Origin: Ceratobasidium sp. AG-K
Lineage: Eukaryota; Basidiomycota; Agaricomycetes; Cantharellales; Ceratobasidiaceae
Direction of reading: 5' to 3'
Length of the DNA: 64,000 bases
Assembly (NCBI GenBank): GCA_037039685.1
Contig: JAWNGF010000014.1
Coordinates: 186,001-250,000 of the forward strand
Below, piece by piece: positions 52,502 through 64,000 of this stretch (positions within the stretch are counted from its first letter, which is position 1; every line of letters begins with the position of its first letter). The notes below the pieces were generated by a model that worked only from the letters and a program-made list of their open reading frames with translations, did no database searches and had not been told where the DNA came from. The translations under genes were made by a program, and so were the position numbers.

Positions 52502-54168
52502 GTGGTGCAAGCAACTCCGACCCGACTCTGCAACCCGCCGACTCTGCCCGAATACCTAAAGAATATACATGACCTAAAACCAACCTTAGGAGTCCCTACC
52601 GATGACGAAGTCAAGGCCGTGCACGCCGTCATTCGAGCAGCGCAGATTGTATCTCAAGGTGCGCCACGCTGGTTGATAAGCCCCGTCGTGCTCTACCAAA
52701 AGCCAAAAATCTCGTTTAGTTCGCGGTGCCTCGTGATGGCCGGACCTTTCTCATCGCACTCGTGACAGTTCACGAGCGCTCACGAGATGTTGCGAGCCAA
52801 AACGAGCCTTTTGTTGGTTCATCACCTGAGCGCTTACGAGCCATCCCGAGCGCTCTGGAGACCCACGAGAAGGGTCCTGGCATCACGAGACCTTACAAGC
52901 CAAACGAGAATTTTGGCTTTTGGCGGAGTGGTTGACATGGTATCCAGTCACTGGGATGTGTGATCCTGATCTATCCATGAGCCTTGCACAGCATCTGTTT
53001 GAAGTCCAGATGGGTGAGCGAGTGTGAGTCTATATCACGCGCGCTGCGCTTATCGCAAGACAGCTAGGTATCGTTATCGGTGTCCTTGCAGCATGTTTCC
53101 AGAGGTACGTTACGCGCATCAGAGGCTCTATTTATATCTTATGTCGCCTACTGTAGGATATCGTACACACACCTCCCGCCCTTCTCTCGCACGTCCAGAT
53201 CGGTCTCAAACCTATCCGTGGAGTCCCGTCGGACGAGGTGCTCCAAAGCGTCCACGCGGTCGCGCGTGCCTACGATCAAATGTCCATCAGTATGTTACGT
53301 TCTACCGTCCTCCCCTCGCGCTCAATACCGCTGTTGAGTCCCATCGATGTCCGACCCCAATGTAGGAATGGAGTTATCACAGCACCTGTTTAACGTCCAA
53401 TTTAGCAGGTCCTCAACTGGTTTTATTTCCTCCTCTATGTTGACCAACAATTCGACCAGCACGGTATATGGATCAAGCACCGCGAGGAGAACTAGGGTCC
53501 AAACCTCCCGCTCGCCCATCCGTTCGAACCCAACAACCAGTCAATTCTGGAACGGATTCACCGGATGAAGAGGCACCTGTACTGCCAAACGAGGCAACAG
53601 CTGGTGATTCAATAGGGCCTCAATCTACTACGGGAGTCCAGTCTGCGAGTGACGAGGACCCACCTGCGATCACGGAGAACAATTCTAAGCGGATACTGGA
53701 AAAGCTTACGGACACTATGGAGGTAGTCAAGACGTTGGTTAGCTGTCAGCAAATCCATGCTCGAGTAAGTCGCATGTCTTAAACCTATTTTGGTTCGTGG
53801 ACCGCTGCATCAGTTCATTAGGAACTTTTATATCACGTCGGACGGCAGTAATTATTTAGCCAAATACTACGAGGTAATGAATGGGGAAGGGCAACCACCA
53901 ACTGTCAGTATATTCTCACGTGTCAAGTGCTTACGCCGCTGGGTACTAGTAGCTTATTGATTCGGCATAGTCTCGAGGGCTCCCACTTGTTGACCAAGCC
54001 GGGAATTTCTGTTGGCCGAATGGGTTGGCCACATCCACCTCTTATCTGGAGGAGTACCTTCAATTATATGGTATCGGTAGCGATGTGGTTGAAGAGGGGG
54101 ACCCGCCAGCCATCAAAGAGGGTCAAGGAGTGGCAGCAACGATATTACCACACTATTTGAATACCTGA
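52502..54168 (+). CDS. tandem family copy C, start codon changed to GTG
   Basis: Eight exons in phase: 52502-52658, 52948-53013, 53064-53104, 53157-53289, 53339-53404, 53460-53764, 53814-53903 and 53971-54168; 351 residues with no stop. The position of copy B's ATG reads GTG and no in-frame ATG lies just upstream, so a normal start is missing; translation would need a GTG or an unseen upstream exon. Intron 1 is 289 bases because it carries a 228-base inverted-repeat insert. Intron 5 has a GC donor (TTTA|GCAGGT). Motifs as in copy B: LKPTLGVPTDDEV, MSLAQHLFEVQM, LKPIRGVPSDEVL and MELSQHLFNVQF. Open exons but a damaged start: recently silenced or non-ATG. Confidence 0.72.
52696..52923 (+). repeat. 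MITE-like inverted-repeat insert in intron 1 of copy C
   Basis: 228 bases. The first ~57 bases (CCAAAAGCCAAAAATCTCG...) pair imperfectly with the last ~57 (...CGAGAATTTTGGCTTTTGG). The centre repeats CGAGCGCTC-like motifs. No clear target duplication seen. Confidence 0.75.
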
Positions 54169-54815
54169 ATGTTCACACATCGCTTCCCGGCACTCCTATA
54201 CTAATTCTGTATGACCTGTATCATCAGAGTGGCCTAGATATGTCTGAAAGGGGTACTACTATATTTCTTGGTTTACGAATAAATATGGAGCCGTCGGATT
54301 TGCGAGGATTACATATGTTGTGAGTTAAATCCTTGGACCAAAGTGAAGCCGGCGGCTCCAGTCTCGAACAGTGGCCCTCGCGCTACCCTCGAGATTGGAG
54401 CGATGCTATATTTACAATGGTAGTGGGTGGTGCTTTGGTGTGTAAGAGATGTCAGGCTAGGTTAGGAATAGCTAATACATAGCATTTCATTTTGGCCGCC
54501 GATTTTATTTCGATCGAAGTGTGGGGTCTGGGATCGGCGATGATATGCCGATGTAAGTTGTTCGATTACAGAAGGCATCGGAGACCAAACTTGCCTGGGT
54601 ACCGTGACGCTCCCATGTTCAAATTGTAAGCTACTCAGTAAACTCCAAACATCCGCAATCAAACGTAGGCTCAATAACCGAGACGAGCGATCGCTCGAAC
54701 AGGGCCCCATATTGAATTTCACCCACATAAAATGATCGGCATTAATAGGTATGGAACCTCAGTTTACGCCTGGTTGTGTCACATGCTCTCCCCGTCGCCA
54801 CAACTAACCACCACG
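54169..54815. other. intergenic, promoter of copy D
   Basis: No gene seen. A CACATG element at 54,780-54,785 sits 36 bases before the copy D start, like the CACGTG of copies B and C. Confidence 0.4.
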
Positions 54816-56280
54816 ATGGTACGACCCGCCGCCACATATCATCCGCCTGCACTTCCTGAATATCTCAAAAATGTCTACGATCTTAAATTAATTGTTGGTA
54901 CCCCGAGTGATGAGCAAGTTAAAGGTATACAGGCCGTGATTCGGGCAGCTCATACTGCTTCTCAAAGTGAGTAACACGTCGAACATTGGTATAAAGTTGC
55001 TCGTGGGCTAAAGGTGGCGAACAAGTACCAGGCATGTTCGATCCGGACCTGTCAATGAGCCTCGCACAACATTTGTTTGAGGTTCAAATGGGTGAGAAAC
55101 GGGGGACACTGTTTGCATTAGGAACCATCTCACCGTGTGGCAGCTAAATATCGTGAAGAGTATCCTTGTGGAATGTTTCCCGAGGTATTAGCACAAGGGC
55201 CGCCCTGTCTTACCTGCTTACTTTGATCTAGGATATGGTCCATACGCCTCCCACCATTCCCTCGAATGTCTCAATCAAACTCGAGCCCATTCAGGGCATC
55301 CCGTCGGATAAGGAACTACAGGGTGTGCAGGCAGCGGTGCGGGCTTACGAACAACTGTCAGGCTGTAAGTTCCGGACACCCTATCCCCAGAGTCTGACTT
55401 TATACGCTTGCAGTTCCGTCAATGTTTGATGCGAATGTGAACATGGAACTCTCTCAACACCTATTCAATATCCAATTCGGTTGGTCCGCCCCTGTAATTC
55501 TTTTCGGGGGTGCCTGTTGACTTGAGCAGCGCGGTATATGCATAGGGCTCCGCGGGCTACCATCGAACCGACGGCTCAACCTCCTCCAACTAGCGAAGCT
55601 GTCCCAGAACCAACCACTTCTACTTCGGAAGTCCAGCCAATCAGTGATCCTGTAGCATCGAGCCATGAGAGGTCGTCATCAACCTCCAATAATCGTGGGA
55701 CTGGCGAGGACGTGATTGAAGTGGATCAACCTTCCGTTTCGACGGGAAGTGCACTGCCAGAAACCCATGGGCCCCAAACCGCGACGGGCCGGTCTGATCG
55801 ACTACTGGAACAAATTGTAGAAAAAATGCATACTCTGAACCGGGTGCTCGTTGGAGCTCAGAATAGCAATGCTATGGTATGCCATGCCATCTTTTAATTC
55901 TTAATTTTGCCTGAATTCCTGCGATCCCTCCAGAGCTGGCGTTACCAGTACCTGATTGGCGGCCAGCAGGAACATGCTTCCAGCTCTGAACTCGTCAATG
56001 CGAACGGAGATCTGCCAAGTGTGAGTGAACGCTCGTGGACCCTGATTACATTTAGATTTTTAGGTCGCTGACCTTTGTGGTTTAGACGCAAGGATTGCCA
56101 AGGATTACACCGGATTGCTACGACCCGGAAAAACATGCCTATATCTCCGACGAGCAGCTGGCCCAGTATCTACAGTTTTATGGAATAGGTAGTGATGTGA
56201 TCGAACAAGGGGAATCACCAACTATCAAGAGTGGCCAGAGAATAAAGGCAGAAGCATTGATGAAACGCTATTCAGCTTGA
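54816..56280 (+). CDS. tandem family copy D, uncharacterised
   Basis: Exons 54816-54966, 55026-55091, 55144-55184, 55232-55364, 55414-55479, 55530-55876, 55934-56020 and 56086-56280 give 361 residues with a normal ATG (MVRPAATYHPPALPEYLKNV) and TGA. Same module order as copy B: LKLIVGTPSDEQV, MFDPDLSMSLAQHLFEVQM, AKYREEYPCGMFPE, LEPIQGIPSDKEL, MFDANVNMELSQHLFNIQF, ARYMHRAPRA, variable acidic/Ser linker, DRLLEQIVEKMHTLNRVLV, and LAQYLQFYGIGSDVIEQGE. Exon 7 ends at AGT|GTGAG. All introns GT-AG. Looks intact. Confidence 0.83.
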
Positions 56281-56623
56281 GCGTACTTGAAGAGTAAGTT
56301 GGCTGTACGTAACCTATGTCCTAAAACGCCCATACCATCATCAAAGGCTCACACGATTCAGAGGATTTTTCCGGTCACCAACGAGATTCACGGCTATGAT
56401 GTAAAACAGATGAACAAGTAAATAAACGCAGGTATTATGCCTACATGATTGATTTAGGTACATTTTGGGGGCGCCTTTGCGGGTAGGGAGGTTGTGACCC
56501 GTAGTTGACGATAAGGGGATGAGTTCTCCCCGTGGCCGTACTTCACGCCGGAGACGCGTTTTTCATAGTGCACTAATACGACATCCATTGCATCTCGTCG
56601 AGGTTTCAATCATACATATGGGC
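56281..56623. other. convergent intergenic region
   Basis: Between the 3' ends of copy D (plus) and the SET gene (minus); nothing recognised. Confidence 0.4.
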
Positions 56624-57329
56624 TCATGCCGATTCATCGGAAGACCCAGCCGACGATCCCGAATCTCGCTCATCCAACAGCCTAGAAACATGCACCGACA
56701 CAAATCCACGCCCCTCGATCTCTTCGCGACTGAGATATTTGGATCCCTGGATACGACCTAGACAGTTCTACCCGACGTACGATGTCACCTCTGGTCGACA
56801 AAGCAGACATTGAGACACTTACCTCGGCCTTGCATGTGCACTCGAATCCTTGCTCCATATCCCACTCAGTGGAGGGGTAGAAGAACGTGAGGTCGTCGCC
56901 GGGGCATATGTCCTTCAAAGCCCGAAAGTGCCACTCGGACTGATTAGACGAACTCAAATCGACAATGACGTTTGGAGAGCAGGAATGGTTTGCTGGTACG
57001 TACGTGAGCGAGCTCAGCCACCATAGCCATGCTGACGCGTTGTCTATCATTACTCACCATAAACGAGCACAGAGTTCAACTCAATGTTATCGCTTGGGCC
57101 AAGCCCCTGTTGAACGCTGGTCCAGGTCTTCGGAGTTGGGGTAGTTACACCGGTCAAGCGAGTCATTACTTGTCCACGTTCAAAGCTCTGCACGGCTATA
57201 AGTGGAAATTCTTCATGAGCGAATATGACTTACTACTTGGCTTTTCAGCCCAGAAGTGAAAGAGCCGGGCTGGTAATCTACTTTATACAGCTCGGGGTAC
57301 TCGAGTAATGTGGACGATTGGGTAGACAT
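56624..57329 (-). CDS. small SET-domain protein
   Basis: Four exons (57234-57329, 57058-57187, 56823-56992, 56624-56767), 179 residues, all phases consistent. The ending NHSCSPNVIVDLSS, ALKDICPGDDLTFFYPSTEW and CTCKAENCLGRIQGSKYL is the C-terminal half of a SET methyltransferase fold, including the NHSC cofactor/pseudoknot motif, the FFYPSTEWDM substrate strand and the post-SET Cys cluster. Such short single-domain SET proteins are common in fungi; many resemble N-lysine methyltransferases without a known target. The N-terminal exon is only 32 residues. No regulatory domains. Convergent with copy D. Confidence 0.83.
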
Positions 57330-59256
57330 GGTGAGTGTAGAGAAGTGGTTGGAAGACGGAAGGACCGGTGGAAGCGGTAGATGAGTGCTGAAGCAAGGCT
57401 ACGGAGTACTTGTATGCGCGGGCTTGGGCAGCGTGTTTGTATTTGATGTTGTATCCTGAAGTGACGTTTTCCATCATTACGTCTCTCAACTGTTGAGCGG
57501 GTGAGTCCGTATCTGTCGTGTTCGCCAAGAATAATTCCGCTCATGACGTGGTGGGCGATAATATCAGGACGATTTGGTACTGGAGTTTCCCGATCGAATT
57601 CAATAGTCCTAACCTTGAGTTTATCGATACAATCCAGAACATGGCATCGTGTCTACAATGCAACAAAGGCATGTGTGGCGTGTGTGATTATTGAGCGGAT
57701 GTGGCGTGAGAGGCCACCGACAGATCAGCCGAACTTGAGCTCGAGATTCCCGGAAACCTACCTGCCTACACAGGCTCACGCCCATCGCAAACAGCATGCA
57801 GCAGCCCGCCTCCTGGCATCGATGACACATGGTCGGCGCTATCAAACTATAAATGCATAATGAATGACCCCAATTGCTCTGTTCACCCTGACAATCTAAT
57901 CCGTTAATCAAATGTTATTCGCATCCGAGTACTGAGCATGTCACCTCGTCCTGCGGTTCAGAAACAGGCTGTAAATTATCCTTATTGGTACGCCCTCGTA
58001 GGTGCGTAGTATTGGTAATTGAGAGGACAGAATTCGACTCAATAGCGACGGTGCTTTAGCGATACATCGCTCCGAGAACCGGGACATAGTTCGAGGGGAC
58101 TAATGTCCACGCGGAGCTGGTCGCTGGCACAGGTGGAAATTGCTGCGGAATGGTGACTATATGCGCATATTCGTGACGAGGGCTCTTACAAAATTCAAGT
58201 ACGATGAACAAGCATATCTTTCGGCATAGTATCTTCTGCGCCCCCCTCGTTGTACGTAAAATCTGAGTTGGGGAATAGTTCATATAATCCTTACTACTTT
58301 GGAAACCTTGTGACAGCCGAGTGATACAAAACATAATAAAACCCTATCGTCTCCTAGGATCCTTCATATGCTCAGCAAAAAATCAAAAATGTTACGGGGT
58401 GCTCCGGAGCCAAGGTCTGCTCCAGAACCCTCCCTAGGCTTCTTGAGCGCTCTCGAGCAAAACCAAGCTACGGAGCACTCCCCAGCATTTTACATTTTTG
58501 CTGAGCGAGTGTTGCTACTCAATACCAGGAACCGCCTAGTATTATGAGACAACCTGTATATAATATTCAGGACGCTTGTACTAAGACCCCACCAGTGCAC
58601 CCCGATCCAGCAAGAATTTTTACGACCTCAAGAAAATTATTGGGATCCATAGCGATGAATAAATCAAAGGGATACATACCGTGATCGGGATAATTGGATT
58701 GGTGGGGTAGTTTTGAATTCACTGGTGAGTTCGAGTATCTCTGGCGGTTTTCACAAGACAGTTGGGAAAGGTCCAAGTCGTTGACAATGGTGACCATGTT
58801 GCGGTACCATGCTAAGGCCAACTTAAACTTGCAGCTCTTTGGTTGTGGAACTGGGGTGCTCGATATTCCAGTCCACATGAATTACATGAGTGGAGATGTA
58901 ACCCGAAGCCAAGGTCTTTTGGCCCGAACTTCTCGGATGCGCGGCTTTTTTTTGCTGATAGTGGAGGTGGTAGGCACAGATACCTAACTGTAAATTGTCA
59001 TGGCGGGACCGTCAGGAGCCGGCAAATTCACATTCCCGCCTCGCTTAGTCAGCTAATGGATTTCCGATCCCAAACGGGAATTGATGGCCAACAACCATCG
59101 CCATTTGCAAAACCAACGGGAATGAAGCCTTGCTCTCGGACATTTGTGCGTCCTCTGGCCGGTACATCCTGCCGGCCAGCCACCACATGGCGTACTTAAA
59201 TACCAGGATGAGTGGGGAAGCCCCAGCTATCTCCCCACATCCCCACATCTCCTAAC
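57330..59256. other. intergenic, nothing recognised except a hairpin repeat
   Basis: Several 60-118 codon frames on both strands but no motif or coherent exon chain. A 135-base inverted-repeat unit lies at 58,371-58,505. The last part is the promoter of the GH1 gene. Confidence 0.4.
58371..58505. repeat. short MITE-like hairpin
   Basis: CTCAGCAAAAAATCAAAAATG at the left pairs with ...CATTTTACATTTTTGCTGAG at the right, and GGGGTGCTCCG with CGGAGCACTCCCC. GAGCGCTC at the centre. Confidence 0.7.
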
Positions 59257-61266
<2,010 letters not shown>

Positions 61267-61487
61267 TTGGTCGTTTACTGATTGAGTTACTGTATGTGAT
61301 TGCCAATGACACATGAAACCGATTATATGCGCCCGACTCAAGCCATCACAACATACTTCACGACCATTCTATTGTTTGTGGAGCTTTGTAAGGCCGAGCA
61401 CCCCGCCACATTTCAAACTCAGTATGACTCCTTTTAAATACGCCCAGCTCCTTTACCCTTTACTTTACCGTCCTTCCTCCACACATC

Positions 61488-62232
61488 ATGCTTAATATTA
61501 CCCAACTGGGCTCCAGCGATCAAGAACCTTTTCCTTTAATAATCACAACAACCAAAAGAACTAAAAGCTGCGATGAAGCACCTCTGGTCGAAAATTTTTA
61601 CGTTGAGGAGATGGCCTGGGCCGATTCAGTGGGCGCTGCGCTGAGGAATGACCAACAGGATGAATTCGAAGTGCGGTATGGCGAGCCAGGTCAGTGATAT
61701 CGCGACGATTTAAGTATACGTCAAACTATTGACAACAGGAAAGGAGCCCGGCGTGAAACCTTCGGCGGAGGACGTTGCAATTTTTATTGTGTCTTCACCT
61801 ATTGCCAGTACCACGGGCAAGAAGGATGAACGGCCTCCGGTTGCTTGTGCTGCACTGCGAGACTTGGGAGACGGGTATTTTGAGGTGAGCTCTATTCTGA
61901 ATTGATTCCTTGGCGAATTTTAACGCGTTGCTATGGAGATAAAGCGCATGTATGCGGTATCTGCCGCGCGTGGAACAGGTGCCGCACTGTCTATACTCAC
62001 ATCACTGGAATATTATGCACGGGCAGTGGGTGCACAAGGACTGAGACTCGAGACAGGAAGCATGCAACTTGATGCCAAAAGGTTTGAACACTTAGACATA
62101 AAATGAGAACCATGTACTAATGAATGTTTAAGATTTTATCAGAAACATGGGTACACCGAGATACCCTTGTTTGGTAGTTACAAGGACGCCAAGTTTTCGA
62201 ATTGCTATGAGAAACTGCTCCCTGCTGTGTAG
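61488..62232 (+). CDS. GNAT-family N-acetyltransferase
   Basis: Four exons (61488-61689, 61739-61884, 61939-62081, 62133-62232), 196 residues. VACAALRDLGDGYFEIKRMY is the central beta-strand pair. VSAARGTGAALSILTSLEYY carries the RGxGxA-type acetyl-CoA loop (Q/RxxGxG/A). LRLETGSMQLDAKRFYQKHG and YTEIPLFGSY are the C-terminal strand and the substrate-binding end typical of small GNAT enzymes. Acetyl-CoA dependent; the acceptor cannot be told. Follows the GH1 gene at 221 bases on the same strand. Confidence 0.88.
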
Positions 62233-62457
62233 GAATCAGAAGTAGAGCTATTGAATGTTTGTGTGATATTTCTAAGGTGGCCCATACCGCACTTCCACGA
62301 GATACATATTTATTGTCGGGGTGAACGAATTATGCACTCGAAAACGGAAATCGGGTAACGATTTCCACGTGACACGGGGTTGGATATGTGGCGGACGCTT
62401 GATCTAACTCTGCTCGACTCTCCCACCCCCAGGCCACTTTCACCCAAATACTACACA
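62233..62457. promoter_or_regulatory. promoter region of copy E with a CACGTG E-box
   Basis: CACGTG at about 62,366-62,371 (TTTCCACGTGACAC), about 90 bases before the copy E start. Related to the boxes upstream of copies B, C and D. Confidence 0.4.
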
Positions 62458-63953
62458 ATGAGTAATGCTGGGAAAACCTCGCCGGTCGATGCTCAAGCTG
62501 GGTCAACACAAGTAGTGGTCACACTTTTCCCACCTCAACTTCCACCATTCCTATCAACTGTGTTCAACTTGCGACCGATCGTCGGTACACCAAAACCCGA
62601 AGACGTGAAACTTATTCATGCGGCCATAAGAACTGTGAACAGTCTCTCTCAGAGTAAGGAACCTGGAGACGTGATGTATAATACTGACACATTGGATTCC
62701 AGCCCCCGAGATGCGCGATTCCGATCTTCCGATTGACCTATCTCAGTATTTATTCGATGTTCAAATCGGTAAGTAGGTTTATTTATGCAGGTCCCTTTGA
62801 TTCAGCGGGATTATTCAGCTTGCTATCGTGAAAAGTATCCGGTCAATATCTTCCCGAATGTAAGTTGAGGACCAGGGTTAGGTTTGATGTCCATTTCGGT
62901 ATATGACCTCTGTGATACAGGATATTGTATATACTCCTCCCCATCTTCCGGCTCACATTCCCGTCGCCCTAGACCCGGTGGTTGGGCCTCCTCAGGATAA
63001 GGATTTGAAGGCTGTTCACTCTGCTCTACGGATTACGGAAAGCTTTGCGAATGGTAGGCTCTTGACCTATAGCCAAGCTGAAACGTTAATCAACCAGAAC
63101 GATTGAAGTTGCTTCGCTGTTTGATCCGGATATGCACATGGGACTTTCGCAGCATCTTTTTGACCTACAGCTAGGTTGAGCACTAAACTGGCTAAAAATC
63201 GCGTGTTTACTGATTCAAATGTCAATCAGCACGACGCATTCAACGCTCGAATATATTGCAACCGCTACCGGTCGATCAAGGCTCCCGAAGTCGCACCCTT
63301 GCACGTGCCAACATTCCGGATTCGAATAAGACCGAAGATTCCGGCGAGGTGCCAGGCACCGAAGCTAGTACTGGTACAGACTCTTCAGGCACTCTGCGGC
63401 GGGACAGCGGATCCACGACCGCCGGTCATAAGAATGGCGAGTCACGAGAATCCCCAAATTCCCTAGCTCAAGTACAAGAAACGCTTCAGGACATCAAGAA
63501 GATCATGGTCGCCAGTCAAAACAGCTTAGCCAGGGTGCGTTTTATCCATGACATTTCATTGAGTTTCCGCGCCACGATCTAATACATTAGCAGGGCTTCA
63601 ACTCCAGCTACCAGACTGCGAATACCGGCTATAGTCTTGGCGCGCACAGTATAATTAATGAGAAAGGCGAGATACCTGAGGTACGTACATTTAGCCACCC
63701 ACAATCTTACTTTCGACGAACCTGATCCGTTTGAATTCTGGTATTACAGATGCACGGGCTCCCGACAGTCAAAGGGGATAGATATAGCAATTCTTCATTT
63801 GCTGCTACTTTGCAGGTTGAGGAACTCGCCCGGTATCTGCAGTTTTACAGCATCGGAAGCGAACTTGTTGAAGATGGGGAAATTCTGAGGATTAGGCCAG
63901 GAATGGAAGAAAATGCAAGACAACTCTTGAAGCAGCGAATTGGCATACATTGA
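62458..63953 (+). CDS. tandem family copy E, most diverged complete copy
   Basis: Exons 62458-62653, 62703-62768, 62819-62859, 62921-63053, 63109-63174, 63230-63534, 63594-63680 and 63750-63953; 365 residues, normal ATG and TGA, all GT-AG and in phase. Exons 2-5 keep the family sizes 66/41/133/66. Motifs: LRPIVGTPKPEDV, IDLSQYLFDVQI, ACYREKYPVNIFPN, LDPVVGPPQDKDL and MGLSQHLFDLQL. The variable linker is rich in Ser, Thr and Gly and ends in an amphipathic helix (VQETLQDIKKIMVASQNSLA). The end is LARYLQFYSIGSELVEDGE. It is 6 kb from the other copies, with SET, GH1 and GNAT genes between. Confidence 0.82.
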
Positions 63954-64000
63954 ATTACAGTTGTAGGTTTTTTATCTGCGCTGATAAATGTAAATATGTG

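Overview
The window is nuclear DNA from a basidiomycete fungus. Short introns (about 45-60 bases, GT-AG with a few GC-AG) interrupt almost every host gene. The gene content (GH7 cellulase, DUF6535 membrane protein, BTB proteins with a C-terminal CxxC pair, and a tandem family like proteins that I recall being labelled 'laminin domain protein' in Rhizoctonia) points to Rhizoctonia / Ceratobasidiaceae. The organism call is an inference. All exon models were joined by eye from reading frame, splice sites and family similarity.

Left arm (1-10,380): the 5' part of a GH7 cellulase (minus), a short-chain dehydrogenase with damaged active-site motifs (minus), a five-exon DUF1838-like secreted protein (plus) and a ten-exon DUF6535 membrane protein (minus) with a 5-base micro-exon and one apparent frameshift.

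Transposon nest (10,380-24,540): a dead copy of the tandem gene family ends at 10,893. Next to it lies a hAT transposase fragment that was hit twice: by a complete Ty1/copia element (11,165-16,646, identical 262-base LTRs, 5-base target duplication) and by a complete 3,013-base DNA transposon with matched 320-base inverted repeats and TA duplication (17,431-20,443). An apparently intact Tnp2 (EnSpm/CACTA-type) transposase gene follows (20,655-24,285).

Middle (24,540-46,960): a zinc-finger relic, an eight-exon AT-hook orphan gene, a four-helix membrane protein, and a large transposon-like gene. That gene is split in frame by a complete Ty3/gypsy chromovirus (37,977-45,200; 457-base LTRs, CTAAC duplication), which shows a self-priming PBS, a -1 slippery site and a third ORF. 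A solo LTR (45,941-46,385, AAGAG duplication) splits another reading frame.

Right arm (46,939-63,953): five same-strand copies of a family with fixed exon sizes and an internally duplicated exon trio (one 5'-truncated, one with its ATG changed to GTG), mixed with BTB, SET-domain, GH1 beta-glucosidase and GNAT genes. This family, with its relic at 10,382, is the best candidate here for undescribed biology.
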